This document shows positions 47,201 through 57,243 of a stretch of 64,000 nt of DNA, piece by piece; the first letter of the stretch is position 1; every line of letters begins with the position of its first letter. This stretch comes from Branchiostoma floridae (Eukaryota; Chordata; Leptocardii; Amphioxiformes; Branchiostomatidae): positions 184,000 through 247,999 of the forward strand of contig NC_049988.1 in NCBI RefSeq assembly GCF_000003815.2, in the 5' to 3' direction. Position numbers and translations under genes: made by a program. The notes beneath the pieces are model-generated. The model was given only the letters and a program-made list of their open reading frames with translations, did not search any database and was not told the DNA's origin.

Positions 47201-47309
47201 GTTTTCTATTGTGATCTGGGAGACACTTGTTAGTTGGAAAGAGCAAAATCACTTGGCGTTTATTGGGCAACTTGATTTTAATGTCACGAAACCAAATAGT
47301 AAACCTTAA
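44277..47309 (+). CDS. Drug/metabolite transporter (EamA-type, SLC35G-like), three exons, 351 aa
   Basis: Exons 44277-44372, 45510-45860, 46701-47309 join in phase 0 throughout (1056 nt with stop). The first encodes a short hydrophilic cytosolic N-terminus (MSSDTDNSKEM). The second and third each encode about five hydrophobic segments, giving the ten-helix, two-EamA layout of the DMT superfamily; the length is normal. Useful landmarks are FQFIPPATAEAVWNASMPVF in the first half and LVEVNAVTALIQLSAFPAYG with TCVLIGAFSIVIWE in the second, matching the 'PxF' and closing-helix positions of SLC35G-type members. The start is the first ATG after an acceptor at 44251, implying a 5' UTR exon upstream. 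The substrate is unknown; the SLC35G label is by general resemblance. Intron 1 holds a LINE tail and intron 2 a 20/22-bp tandem repeat. Confidence 0.85.
45147..45360 (-). mobile_element. LINE 3'-end fragment in transporter intron 1
   Basis: Shares GCAAATTCTCGCCCGTGGGC, AGGTAACATGACAGATTCAA and GAAGACAGTGGAGGACGAAA with the tails at 18256 and 57365. It stops about 150 bases before exon 2 and is followed by a poly-C run. Confidence 0.7.
45957..46218. repeat. 20/22-bp tandem repeat in transporter intron 2
   Basis: Units CTGACTGTTTCTGCTTCAAA (20 bases) and a 22-base form starting CCGACTCAG mix over about 260 bases, roughly 12 copies. On the minus strand it stays open as a repeated FEAETVSLKQK peptide, which is most likely chance. 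Confidence 0.9.
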
Positions 47310-47413
47310 GTTACATGCTATATCTAAGATTGCGCTGCAGAGGGAGGGAGGAATGTTGAAAAACGTGTTATGTTTACTTTTTATGGTACAATGCTAACTT
47401 CTCTTTCAACATA

Positions 47414-47600
47414 AAGGTATACACAGATCAATTTTTCATCGACCACTGTCGCCTTCTTCAGGATCAATACTGATGACCAAAAACTTCAGAACGTAAACTC
47501 GCGAGAGTTACAAAGTTGATACATGATCTTGCCGATATGTGACGTCAGCAATTGGTCAAACGTGCAAGGAAGTTTATAACGCCCACCGTCTCTGTCCAGT
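47414..47600 (+). mobile_element. Solo terminus of the Penelope-like family
   Basis: AAGGTATACACAGATCA, CCACTGTCGCC, TTCAGGATCAATACTGATGA and AACGCCCACCGTCTCTGTCC match the ends of the 1077-2330 element. No RT remains next to it. Confidence 0.6.
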
Positions 47601-47835
47601 GATATCTTCAGTGGCCTGTCATATCTCTTATAAAGTAGTCCTGTTCAGTGTCCAGTATTCTGATATGTGGAGTTGCTCATGCATTAGAGTAAAATTTCTT
47701 TTGCATTTTTAACGTCTATAAGCGTAAAGATAAACCTTTCAAGTAAGCGCAGTAATGCCATTTCAATGTGCCAGAATTATACCTGTGGGGAAGAGCGTTG
47801 ACCTCGACACCATGTAAATTTTTTTTTTTTCAAAT

Positions 47836-48047
47836 AAATAAAAATTTAGGCCGGACGTGACGGCCGATATATTTTGTTTTGGCCCAATGTTATAGGGGCT
47901 AAGCATTAGACCGAAGTTCTCTTCGAACAACCAATCAGCGTTCAGAGATTAGAACGCTGAATCATTCTTGGCAGAGATAGAAGAAGGACAGTTTGAAATC
48001 TCCCGAGCTCCCCGTCCAAAGTGGGAAGTTAATCGCTTGTTTTTGTG
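47836..48047 (+). repeat. 212-bp direct repeat, copy 1
   Basis: Nearly base-for-base identical to 51999-52208 (one visible difference, GCATTAGACC versus GCATTAAACC). It holds the palindromic core CAGCGTTCAGAGATTAGAACGCTG. No TIR at its edges, so a MITE is not obvious. AATAAA words at its start could act as poly(A) signals for the transporter gene upstream. Confidence 0.9.
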
Positions 48048-48049
48048 AG

Positions 48050-48833
48050 TTTATCGCTTGTTTTCGTGAAATGGAAATCTTATTTCTTTTTGTGTCGTGA
48101 ATAGTCTCTTTTTGGGGATTCCCAACGATGGATTTGAACGTTGTTGCGGTAAGTGAGAGGTTCATATTTTGACATTGGTAACGCGTTAACGTTCAATTCC
48201 ACAATGAGTTTGGAAAATGTCCAGGCACATGTACACTGATGCCTCGGGTCTTTTTCGTATCCATACAAGTTTCGAGTCTTTATGTAGCCTGGGTTTATTC
48301 ACAGCTTATTTCAGTCACTAGTTCACTCATAGCAAGACGGGAATCGAAAAGCAGATGATTGATTGTGTTACAAAGAACTGTTGTCAGCGTGGGTGACGAA
48401 AAGGCCATGGAGTCTTTCACAAAACTTTTTACAGATTTACTTGACTGAAAACTGTTAAGTCAATGGTAGTTTAACCGCGATTTGGTGTTTGACCGACCGT
48501 TTTTAGTCAGGATGAAGGAGCTCATGCAGGCGTTATCAAATAGGGTTCGAATAACATTACAAAATCCCTACTGTACGTCCCCCATCTGGGGGCTGTTGGT
48601 ATCGCCAATGAGGTCCGTACTGCTTGCCTTTGGATGTGAGCACTCAAGAATAGGTGTGAAGGTACGTGCTCAGACATGATTCAAAATGGCAAGTGTTCGG
48701 ATTTCCGCTCAATCAAAGCCAGGGGCCGTACCTGAAAGAGGGACACTTCAAGACATGTTGGTTGTTTTAGATGGGTAGTTTGTAATTTTGTTACATATTT
48801 TGCTGTGATGATAAGAGTGTAACGTGACGACGT
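48050..48833. other. Gene-free DNA
   Basis: No exon, repeat unit or RNA gene recognised. Confidence 0.4.
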
Positions 48834-49558
48834 ATAGAGTCAATTCCAAGTCACCGAGATGGTTTTGAAATAATATTTGTAATAAGTTTGAACTATTTTG
48901 AGTAAAAGAACATTTGAGTCACTAAAGTTCGAAATTGTTCAAACATTTCAAAATGAAAGTTTAAACATGTTTGAACCTTTTTATATTTGTTGGAACATTT
49001 GGGAAAGTAATGATATAATTATCTCTTTATTTAGAACAATTTTCAAACATCTATGTGTTTTTGTTATTGTTCCAACATGTTCCAACATTTTGTGTCATTT
49101 TTTCCCTCCATAAAAACTTTTATTGACCCCATAAACAAAGCTGCTAAGCTTGGTTCTTTGTTTGGCGCTTGTATTTTTAGAGTTTATGTAGTATACACTG
49201 GTGAGTCTTTTGTGAGAAGGTGGCAGACAGACATAATTTCCTGCACTTGGCAGGGATGTGTGAATTGCCCTCTTCCCAGCCCACTGCCCCAGTTTCATCA
49301 TATTGTTTCCATGTTCGAACATGTGATCACAAATGATGCATCTATGTTGGAACAGTTTAGAAACTAACAAAAATAATGTATTTGATGTTAGAAATGTTTC
49401 TAAAATGTTTGAGTACTATAGAAATATTTAGAACATCACATAGATGTAATAAATAGTTCTAAACAGTTACTTATCACAGTTAGATTGTTACAAAGATTTC
49501 CAAAATGTTAGAACAAAAGGCAAGAAACACCCTCTCGGTAATATGGAATCGACTCTAG
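48834..49558. mobile_element. Element with TAGAGTCRATTCCA termini
   Basis: Left end TAGAGTCAATTCCAAGTCAC and right end (complement) TAGAGTCGATTCCATATTAC pair over about 30 bases. The interior is filled with GTTYAAACATTT / GTTGGAACATTT words in both orientations. No ORF of note. TA flanks are possible. Confidence 0.7.
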
Positions 49559-49923
49559 TATGATTTCTTGAAATAATAATTTACAAACGCTGCCCCCCTC
49601 CCACGACTTAATTTAATTAACGGCATGAAAACTTAACGGAAGGTTGATTACTGGTAACGTGTCGCTGCAACGTGTGATCTTTGTGAGCGTAAACTTGCAA
49701 GGTTTTAAGTCGTATACCTTGCTGGTTTTGTAAAACACCGAAAAGAATTTGCATAACGGAGCTTACAGTTAGTTTTGGACTGACAGAAAGCTTTGAAAAG
49801 TGTCCGAGGAAATTTGCATCCAATTCAAGTTCCGTGCCGTTACTAACATTAACTTATATATCCACAGAGTTGTTTTCAAAATTTGGACATTGTTCGCAAA
49901 TGAATCCGAGTAAATCAGATGGG
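49559..49923. other. Gene-free DNA between two elements
   Basis: No feature recognised. Confidence 0.4.
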
Positions 49924-49928
49924 GTGTA

Positions 49929-51596
49929 CAGGGCTCGAAATTAACATAGTCCCATAGTCCCGGGGCACCAAAAAATTTAGTCCGGGAACACTAAAAATCA
50001 CTTTGGGACCTTTTTTGGGACGGTAGAAAAATTATCAATATCAGAATGTAAACCAATCATACGTTTGTCAGGCGCGTGACCTAGCTTTTGGTTCCCAGAC
50101 CTAAGGCCCCCAAATTTGATATGTGACTATGCAGTTACAGTGTGCGTTTGATCGGCAAATGCACTAAATTTAACATCTATATATAGTACCATTATATTCC
50201 GCATATCGTACGATGAGCGCAGTACATCGCAAGAAAATCGTAAGCATCGCAAGCCATCGCAACGCATCGGATGGTGTTCAAAATTTTTCCAGCGTCGCAG
50301 GATTTTTCACTTGTGTCTCTTCTGTATAGCCGTCTGACCGCTTTTGTGCTTCTTTAACCAACAAAATGTGGACATAGCTGTTTAATACCTTCCTATAATA
50401 TCTTTAACTGTAAAAATAAATTTAAAAAGACCATGACAACAAGAGTATTACAAGCAAAAGTTCAAATCAAGCGTGAGTACTGGTATGATTATCTCGGCCT
50501 GCTTGCCGGCTCTACGTGTCAGGCTCTTTCGAAGATCGTCATGATCATGATATGCTATCAACAAAAAGATGCCATCATACAAAAATCAAATGATAAGAAT
50601 TATATCATATATATTTCCGACTCATAGAGCCTGCCTTTATGTTCCAGTTGTCCCCATGGTTATTACGATTATGGTAAACTGACCCAAGACCGACGAGAGC
50701 TGAGATTTGATCTAATTATAAACTCACGTGCATGAAGCGATCAAACAATTTGTCTGCATCACCTGTGCGTGGCGCGCTGTTCTCTGGTTGCGACTGTGGC
50801 AGTTGCGACTGATATATTTCCCCTTTTCGTCAATATCGACAATATCAGGGAAAACTGAAACCATCACAACATGCTAAAAAATCATAAATCTATAACCTCA
50901 TCAGTAGACAAAAATTGCCGTAATGAACTCTGCTATGGGGGCAAATAAAATCTTACGACGATAGCGAAATTTTGAACATGTTCAAAATCCATTTCAGCTC
51001 TATTTTTCGCCATACGACGCTCCCCGATTTACTATGATCCACTGCGATTGGCGCAGGCACGCTCTTATGACCTCATCGTACGATCCACTACGCGCTTTGT
51101 GACCACGGCTTTATATACTTAAACCATTGCTTCCGATTTTCTTCCGACTTACGTCGCACTGCGATTATCCTGCGCATCGGAAGGAATCGCAAGGAATCGT
51201 ATGCGCTTTGTGACCGGGGCTTAAAGGACTGTAGTCTACAGTACCAATGTTTTTACACAAAATACAAATTTTTGCACAGACAAAAAACTTAAGCTTTCTT
51301 CCCAACTTCCACTTGTTATGTTTGGTTTGTCTCAAATTTCTGGAGATATGTGGGACTGTTTGTCTAATAATAGACAAGACACGTTTGAATCTGCATTGAT
51401 TTTGAGTTTATTGTAATTGACAATTAGTTAATATAGACAGAAATATTGTACTCTGAGTCTGACTCAACTTTATTGTTGTGATACGGGACTTCCTAAAAAC
51501 CTGCTTGGGACCATCCATCCTCACTTCGGGACGATTGGAATTTATTTTTGGGAACACTTCTGGGACAATAGAGAAAACAGTTAATTTCGAGGCCTG
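49929..51596. mobile_element. 1.67-kb DNA transposon remnant with CAGGGCTCGAAATTAAC ends
   Basis: Terminal inverted repeats CAGGGCTCGAAATTAAC / GTTAATTTCGAGGCCTG (one mismatch) are flanked by the 5-base duplication GTGTA (49924-49928 and 51597-51601). GGGAC-rich blocks follow inside each end. The middle carries CATCGCAAG / CTTGCGATG-type words that look like a second nested element. No intact transposase. Confidence 0.8.
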
Positions 51597-51998
51597 GTGT
51601 ATTGTCTATTTGGTGTTCAGGAGTGCCTATTGTATGGCATTCCTTCGTGAAGAGACTAGAATTTGTTCATGAGAGAAACAGCACAGTATCGTGGAAAGGG
51701 GTATCCGATGGTCACGTTTCCAGAGAATCATTTTCTTGTTCATGCCTACCTTACTGGCCTTTCTTATCGCCTATCGGCTCGCTCTGGGGGGGTTTCGTCG
51801 CTATCGCTCCCTTGGCGGGTGGAAAAATCGTAATTGATTGTTGTTTATAATATTACAACGTTTGTTATGTTTTATGCCAGTCAATAAAATTTGCTGGTAT
51901 TCCCACCAAGAAATATTTTGTGTGGAGTGATTATGGGTTCTTTCTGGATATAATAACGGCCGAGAAGGTAGGCATAAATTCATTTTTGTGAAGCAAAA

Positions 51999-52208
51999 AT
52001 AAAAATTTAGGCCGGACGTGACGGCCGATATATTTTGTTTTGGCCCAATGTTATAGGGGCTAAGCATTAAACCGAAGTTCTCTTCGAACAACCAATCAGC
52101 GTTCAGAGATTAGAACGCTGAATCATTCTTGGCAGAGATAGAAGAAGGACAGTTTGAAATCTCCCGAGCTCCCCGTCCAAAGTGGGAAGTTAATCGCTTG
52201 TTTTTGTG
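51999..52208 (+). repeat. 212-bp direct repeat, copy 2
   Basis: Partner of 47836-48047, in the same orientation 4.16 kb away. The sequences beyond both edges differ apart from a GTGAGTTTA word. Confidence 0.9.
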
Positions 52209-52269
52209 CCCTCCCACCCAGTCCCGAGTGAGTTTAGTTTTGTTACCTGATTATTATGGATTATTTTAT

Positions 52270-52920
52270 CCTATTTCTTTTTCTTACAAATTGGAAAATT
52301 ATTTCATGCTGATACCAGGTCATGCACTTGCCTGTTTTTGGACACTAGTTTATACATCGTATTTATAGGTAGCTGAATGTTGACCCACTCTTATGTGGGT
52401 ACTTGTTTCTGTTTATCGGAAAATTATTTCTGATCAATACCAGGTCATGCTCTCGCCCGGTATGAGGCCTGGTTTATATATATCATGAAGATAATTTTGG
52501 TGTGTGGCCGTTTGGCTCACAGTTAGTATTTGGTCATGACTCACTACTGCGTGGGCAATTTTAGAATGTGTGACCACATGACTTGCGAACTATTTTCTTA
52601 TTTCATTTACCTGTGCGACTCACAGGTCATATATTTGGCTGTATGACCGTATGGCCTACAGACCATTCTTTTATTTTATCTACCTGTGCAAAAGTATGTT
52701 TCACAGTTTAAATTTGGCTGTGTGACCGCATGGCCCACAGACCATTCTCTTATGTTATTTATCTGTGCGCAAGTATGACTCACAGGTTATATTTGGCTGT
52801 GTGGCCGTATGACTCACAGACCATTCTCTTATTCTTTTTACCCGTGCGACCTGCTAGAAGGGTTACCACAGGTTATTTTGGCTGTGCAGCCGTGTGACTC
52901 ACAGACCATTCTCTTAATAA
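52270..52920. repeat. Tandem repeats of about 80 bp
   Basis: TTGGCTGTGTGACCGCATGG followed by CACAGACCATTCTCTTA recurs at about 52632, 52711, 52792 and 52878, with a more diverged start near 52497. An earlier pair (GGAAAATTATTTC..ATACCAGGTCATGC) lies at 52282 and 52420. Non-coding. Confidence 0.8.
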
Positions 52921-53439
52921 AAATCTTTTGTCCCTTGGGTAAAGCACTAAGGAAGTAGTCACTATTGTGACAAACTTTTTTCTTAGACATAGCTTTCACA
53001 CTTTTCTGTTATTTTGATAGAATATGCGATCAACTAACCATGGTATTAGTTTATGGTCATATCATGGTAATGAGAACCATAATTAATTTTACAGCGGTAA
53101 GTTGACTTTTTACATAATCAACTTTACAGTCAATAAGAAACATCACAATACGTCCCCCATGCTGTTTTTTGGTAAATGAAATTGAACTGAATTAAGTATG
53201 ACATCTTTTGAAAATGGTATGCAATGATAGTTTGAGCTAGGTTTGCTTACACAGCCTCCAAGATCAGTGATGAAGCGATCTGATCTGTCAGATAGCATGG
53301 GTAGCTTGCTTCACCTTCTGAACAACCAATCAGAGACTCTTAAAGTAATTGGAACGGCGAAAATGAACGGACTTAAATCATGTAGCAGTTCTCTCTATCA
53401 TGTATTTGGTGCCATGTAATGTATGTAAAAATTGTGTAT

Positions 53440-53575
53440 ATAGACTTATAGACTTATCAGAACTGTATCTATGTTATATACTTTGTCTGACCCTTGCCTC
53501 TTCCCTCATGGCCTCAATGAAAAGCGGCCTGCAGGCCGATTTGAGCTTTCATGAATAAATAAAGGTTCAATCAAG
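53440..53575 (+). mobile_element. LINE 3' end
   Basis: GAAAAGCGGCCTGCAGGCCG followed by TTTCATGAATAAATAAAGG is the inverted form of the tails at 5600 and 38335. It reads as the end of a plus-strand LINE with a short repeat tail. Confidence 0.6.
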
Positions 53576-53734
53576 CAAATCATGAAGTGTCTTATGGATG
53601 TGTATTTTTGCACAAGCCTTTGTACTCATGATAGTATTGGTAGTAACCATGTAGGTGTGGTCATAATCAGTGTCCGAAGACCGCTCACTGTCGTCAGCTT
53701 TGCCCCACCCGACACAGCCAGAATCTATCCCTGA

Positions 53735-54200
53735 AACTACCACTTGTACGTTTGAAATGTGGAAAGCCCAAGTTTTCAAATAGAGGTATTGTCGCATGGA
53801 ACAGTCTGCCACCATTTCTAATGATATGCGCGTCCAAATTTGCCTTTAAAACCCAATTGTAGGGCTTGGCTAGCCTGACCTCTGACCGCTCAATGACGAT
53901 ATGAAACTGACGACTATGATAGTATCCATTTGTTATCGTTTTAATAAGTTCATTACCATTATTATTCATACATGATTTGTAATATTGTTATCATTAGTGG
54001 CATTTATTTTCTATGATTATTGTTTACATCCGTTTTATTACTATTGTTATTTATTTATTTCATTATTGATTGCAATTTTCTGTTTGCATGTCACCATGCA
54101 TATGTACATGTTTCAATTTATGTAATGCAGGGCTCCACTGGAAAGCTGTGTTAACCACTAAGTTGGATTATCCCGGATAAATATGACAGAAAAAAAGTAA
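53735..54200 (+). pseudogene. LINE reverse-transcriptase C-terminus, degenerate
   Basis: The plus strand reads LVRLKCGKPKFSNRGIVAWN, then SLPPFLM and SKFAFKTQL before a stop: the terminal 'SF-R---WN-LP---FK' pattern of many LINE ORF2 proteins. The following AT-rich tail ends with GGGCTCCACTGGAAAGCTGT and AATAAATAAACAG. Confidence 0.6.
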
Positions 54201-54385
54201 ATAGATAAATAAACAGACCCTGGTAATCATGATGGCTCATAGGAAACACTCTGGTTGGTACGGATCGGTTTGTCCCTATGGGGGAGGTGCAGCCTGGATC
54301 AGTATGATCGCCATGCGTCATTAAACATGTGGATAGGTCTGTGGATGCTATTCTCGACGGGACCGGTAGATGGCGTCGGCTAAGA

Positions 54386-54686
54386 TACAACCCGCCGTGC
54401 GTGCAATTTGTCCGTACGTTTTTTTGGGGGAGGCCACGTCCGCCACGTATTTCTGAAAACGTTCAGGCTGTACAGGGCAGGTGCGTCGCCCGTACTGGCA
54501 CGTACGGGGGACGAATCCTCAGCCCGATGGCACACAAAGTTTTGCCTGCACGTAAAGTTCTATCGCGTGCTCCAAAATCCCTAGGAGTTCGTACGGAGAC
54601 GGTACTTACTACTAACGGATCCTAAAAGATTGCCCACGTTTTGGCACGTAGACAACACGTATTTACACATACGGCGGGTTGTGCCC
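54386..54686. mobile_element. MITE with ACAACCCGCCGT ends, copy 2
   Basis: Homologous to 29285-29563 over its full length (CGTATTTCTGAAAACGTTCA, AGTTTTGCCTGCACGTAA), with a short extra CGTACGGGGG block. Ends ACAACCCGCCGTGCG and ACGGCGGGTTGTGCCC. Confidence 0.85.
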
Positions 54687-54734
54687 TTAGCTTAAGGGAG
54701 AGAGAGTGGCAAATCTAATGAACACTTTGTCTGG

Positions 54735-55158
54735 AGTTACTTTAATGATGATCTTTATTTGCATGTTCCTGCCCATGTGGGCTACATGCAGCAAATCCCA
54801 TGATGGGATACTAAAGACTAAGTACTATAACATGTAGTATTACAATTGAATAAACAATACATCTGCAACTATGCTATCACTATATCTAACGTTTACATGA
54901 CTCTTCCCTTTTCTTAAAACATGTGTATACGAACTCACAGAGTTTGTGTTGCACAAAGTTGTCTGTGGTTGTCATTATATGTACAAACAGGTTGTCGTTG
55001 GTTAACTCTTTACATCGTGTATCTACATTGAGAGCACTGATAAAAGAGTTGCGCATGTCATTGTATAAAGAACACCCTGATAATAATAAAAAAGTAAAAT
55101 TCATCTGAATGTAGTAGCAAAAACAGGACAAATTACAACTGTCAAAAGAACATCGCAA
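54735..55158 (-). mobile_element. LINE 3' region with C-terminal peptide
   Basis: The 3' block TTTATTTGCATGTTCCTGCC is a diverged form of the TTTATTGCAAATTC tails elsewhere in the window. Upstream, the minus strand reads SGCSLYNDMRNSFISALN and KLCEFVYTCFKKRE, typical of the extreme C-terminus of the same LINE type. Confidence 0.6.
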
Positions 55159-55283
55159 TACATACGTAAAATATCCTTCGTATGAAATTACATGAAAAGA
55201 AAACGATTTTTAGTAAATTGCAAGTTTCACGTTTAGCACATACTATGTAGCGAAAGAAATCAATTTATATGCTCCTTAAGATC

Positions 55284-55433
55284 GTTAATGACCCGCTCCG
55301 AGGTGTATACGGTGTCATAACTCATGGCCTATTCCTATAACCACCGAATGAAGCGTCGTTTATGAGGTGGTTATAGGAATAGACCATGAATTATGGCACC
55401 GTATACACCGAAGGAAAGCGGGTAATTAACGTT
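55284..55433. mobile_element. Short hairpin MITE
   Basis: Arms GTGTATACGGTGTCATAACT...ATTCCTATAACCACC (55284-55344) and their complement (55365-55432) pair with few mismatches around a 20-base loop. Confidence 0.85.
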
Positions 55434-57143
55434 ATTATCATATAGACATTATCCGATACCTAGCCGTGACGACTCCAGAGGACGCATTCGCTTGTTACAT
55501 AATATAGTAGCCCATGGACGAGAGCCGGGTTTTGTTCGTCCGGCCGCCATTTATCTTGCTGGTTGGGTCGGATTGCTGCTCTCCCTACATTCTAAACCTC
55601 CTTACCTGTTTGGCAATAGAATCTCACCACCACTCCCTACACCTGCCGTAACGTCACTGTTTGCGATCTATCTCAATGTACAGACGCGTGTTTAAACTGC
55701 CGCCATTTTGTCCATCCGCCGTAGGTGGTGGCTCTCGTTCCCAGAGTTGTAAAATCTTCTACTCACAAATCATGGACAATACTCTGAGAACGAGACCTGT
55801 GCCCGCATTTTTGGACCAATGGGAACCCTGGAATAGGTGGGTAGTATATGGAATATTAATGACCTGGGTTATGGAGAAATTGCAGCCTTCTGATTGGTCC
55901 CCGTCTCCTGGCTATATGATAATAATTGTTTAACCATGGCTCTTATTGTTTGACCATGTGTTACATACTTTGCTATTTGTAATGGTTGACACAAGGTGGC
56001 GCTTTTGAATAGGTAGCTGTAACCTTTATCCACAGCGACAGAAGCCCCACTAGAAAGTGTTTACTTTTCATGTTTAAAATGTACATGTGCTAACAATAGA
56101 ACAAATATTACAGTGGCAGGTCTTGATATACAGGGCCTTTACAGCTACCACTTGGCACGAGTTCACCCACGTACGCGAGACCTATGTGTGTAGTTACTGT
56201 CTAACTGGATGTTTCAAACTATAAACAACACATTTTATTGTTCACTTACAACACTTTACGGTTATAGTAGGGATCAGTTACTTTTAGTCTCACACGACAT
56301 TGCAAACCAACACCAAATACGACATAAACACCCCTTATATCACTTGCAGATGTTATTTTTTCTTCCTCCTTTGTTCAAAACACTTCAAATGATTTTTATA
56401 AAGGGGCTTCCTCTTAACGTTAGGATGTAATTTAAAAGGTTGACCCATAATTTAACTTCTTTATAATACAAACAATTTTACTGTTAGCGAAAATCGTTCC
56501 CAGAAAAACGTGCTTGATATGTCACAAAAAATGAGCCGTAGTACATTACTTATATATTCTGATTTAATTTTGGATTGGACTTCATTAGCAACAGCATTAA
56601 CTACAAAGGGATGTTAGACCTTAAGTAGCAACACCATTAACTACAAAGCAATGTTATACAGTGGAACTGGATTCTTCGTTTTATATACAATAACAAATAT
56701 AACATAAGATGAACATTTGTGGCATTTCAGTAAATATTGTGACACATTTGTATTCAAAAGTCATGGATTGACAATGTAGCTAAAAGAAACATACACTGTA
56801 ATACTATATTGCTATGTAATATCAACATCGCCTTTGATTTAGTTACAATACATTTGTACATTCTTATTCCATAGCTGCAGCACATTCTTATTCCGTATAA
56901 CATAGTCCTTTTGTAAGGTAAATTCCTTTCGTACATTCGCTAATTATGTAGCAAACGTGGTCTCTTATACTATTTTGTGAAATTGATTATACAGTAACAG
57001 CAAGCCCTTTACGAAACACACTGAAGCATACTTGAAGCATCATTAAAGAGCACTTTAAAACCGTGCTTAGATCACTAATGTAATTGGAAAACATACACAT
57101 AAGAAAAACAGAGCTAATATACTGATGGTACTTCGGCGCGTAG
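55434..57143. other. Intergenic DNA
   Basis: No gene recognised. The GC-richer part at 55490-55780 has open frames but no clear splice structure or family. A 20-base word (AGCAACA-CATTAACTACAAAG) is repeated at about 56587 and 56627. Confidence 0.4.
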
Positions 57144-57149
57144 TTTATT
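57144..57149 (-). promoter_or_regulatory. Polyadenylation signal of the D8C-MAM-SRCR-LDLa gene
   Basis: AATAAA on the minus strand, 95 bases beyond the stop codon at 57244, at a normal distance for a short 3' UTR. Confidence 0.55.
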
Positions 57150-57243
57150 AAGCATACATAGTTTGCATGGTGCATTCTTTAGAATGATGCCAAGCACCAT
57201 TAACGCTGACAAAAACGTGCTAATGCCGTCAGTCTCATCAAGT

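Noticed and set aside
53694-53969. Minus-strand ORF of 91 residues
   Set aside because: Antisense of the LINE C-terminus read on the plus strand.
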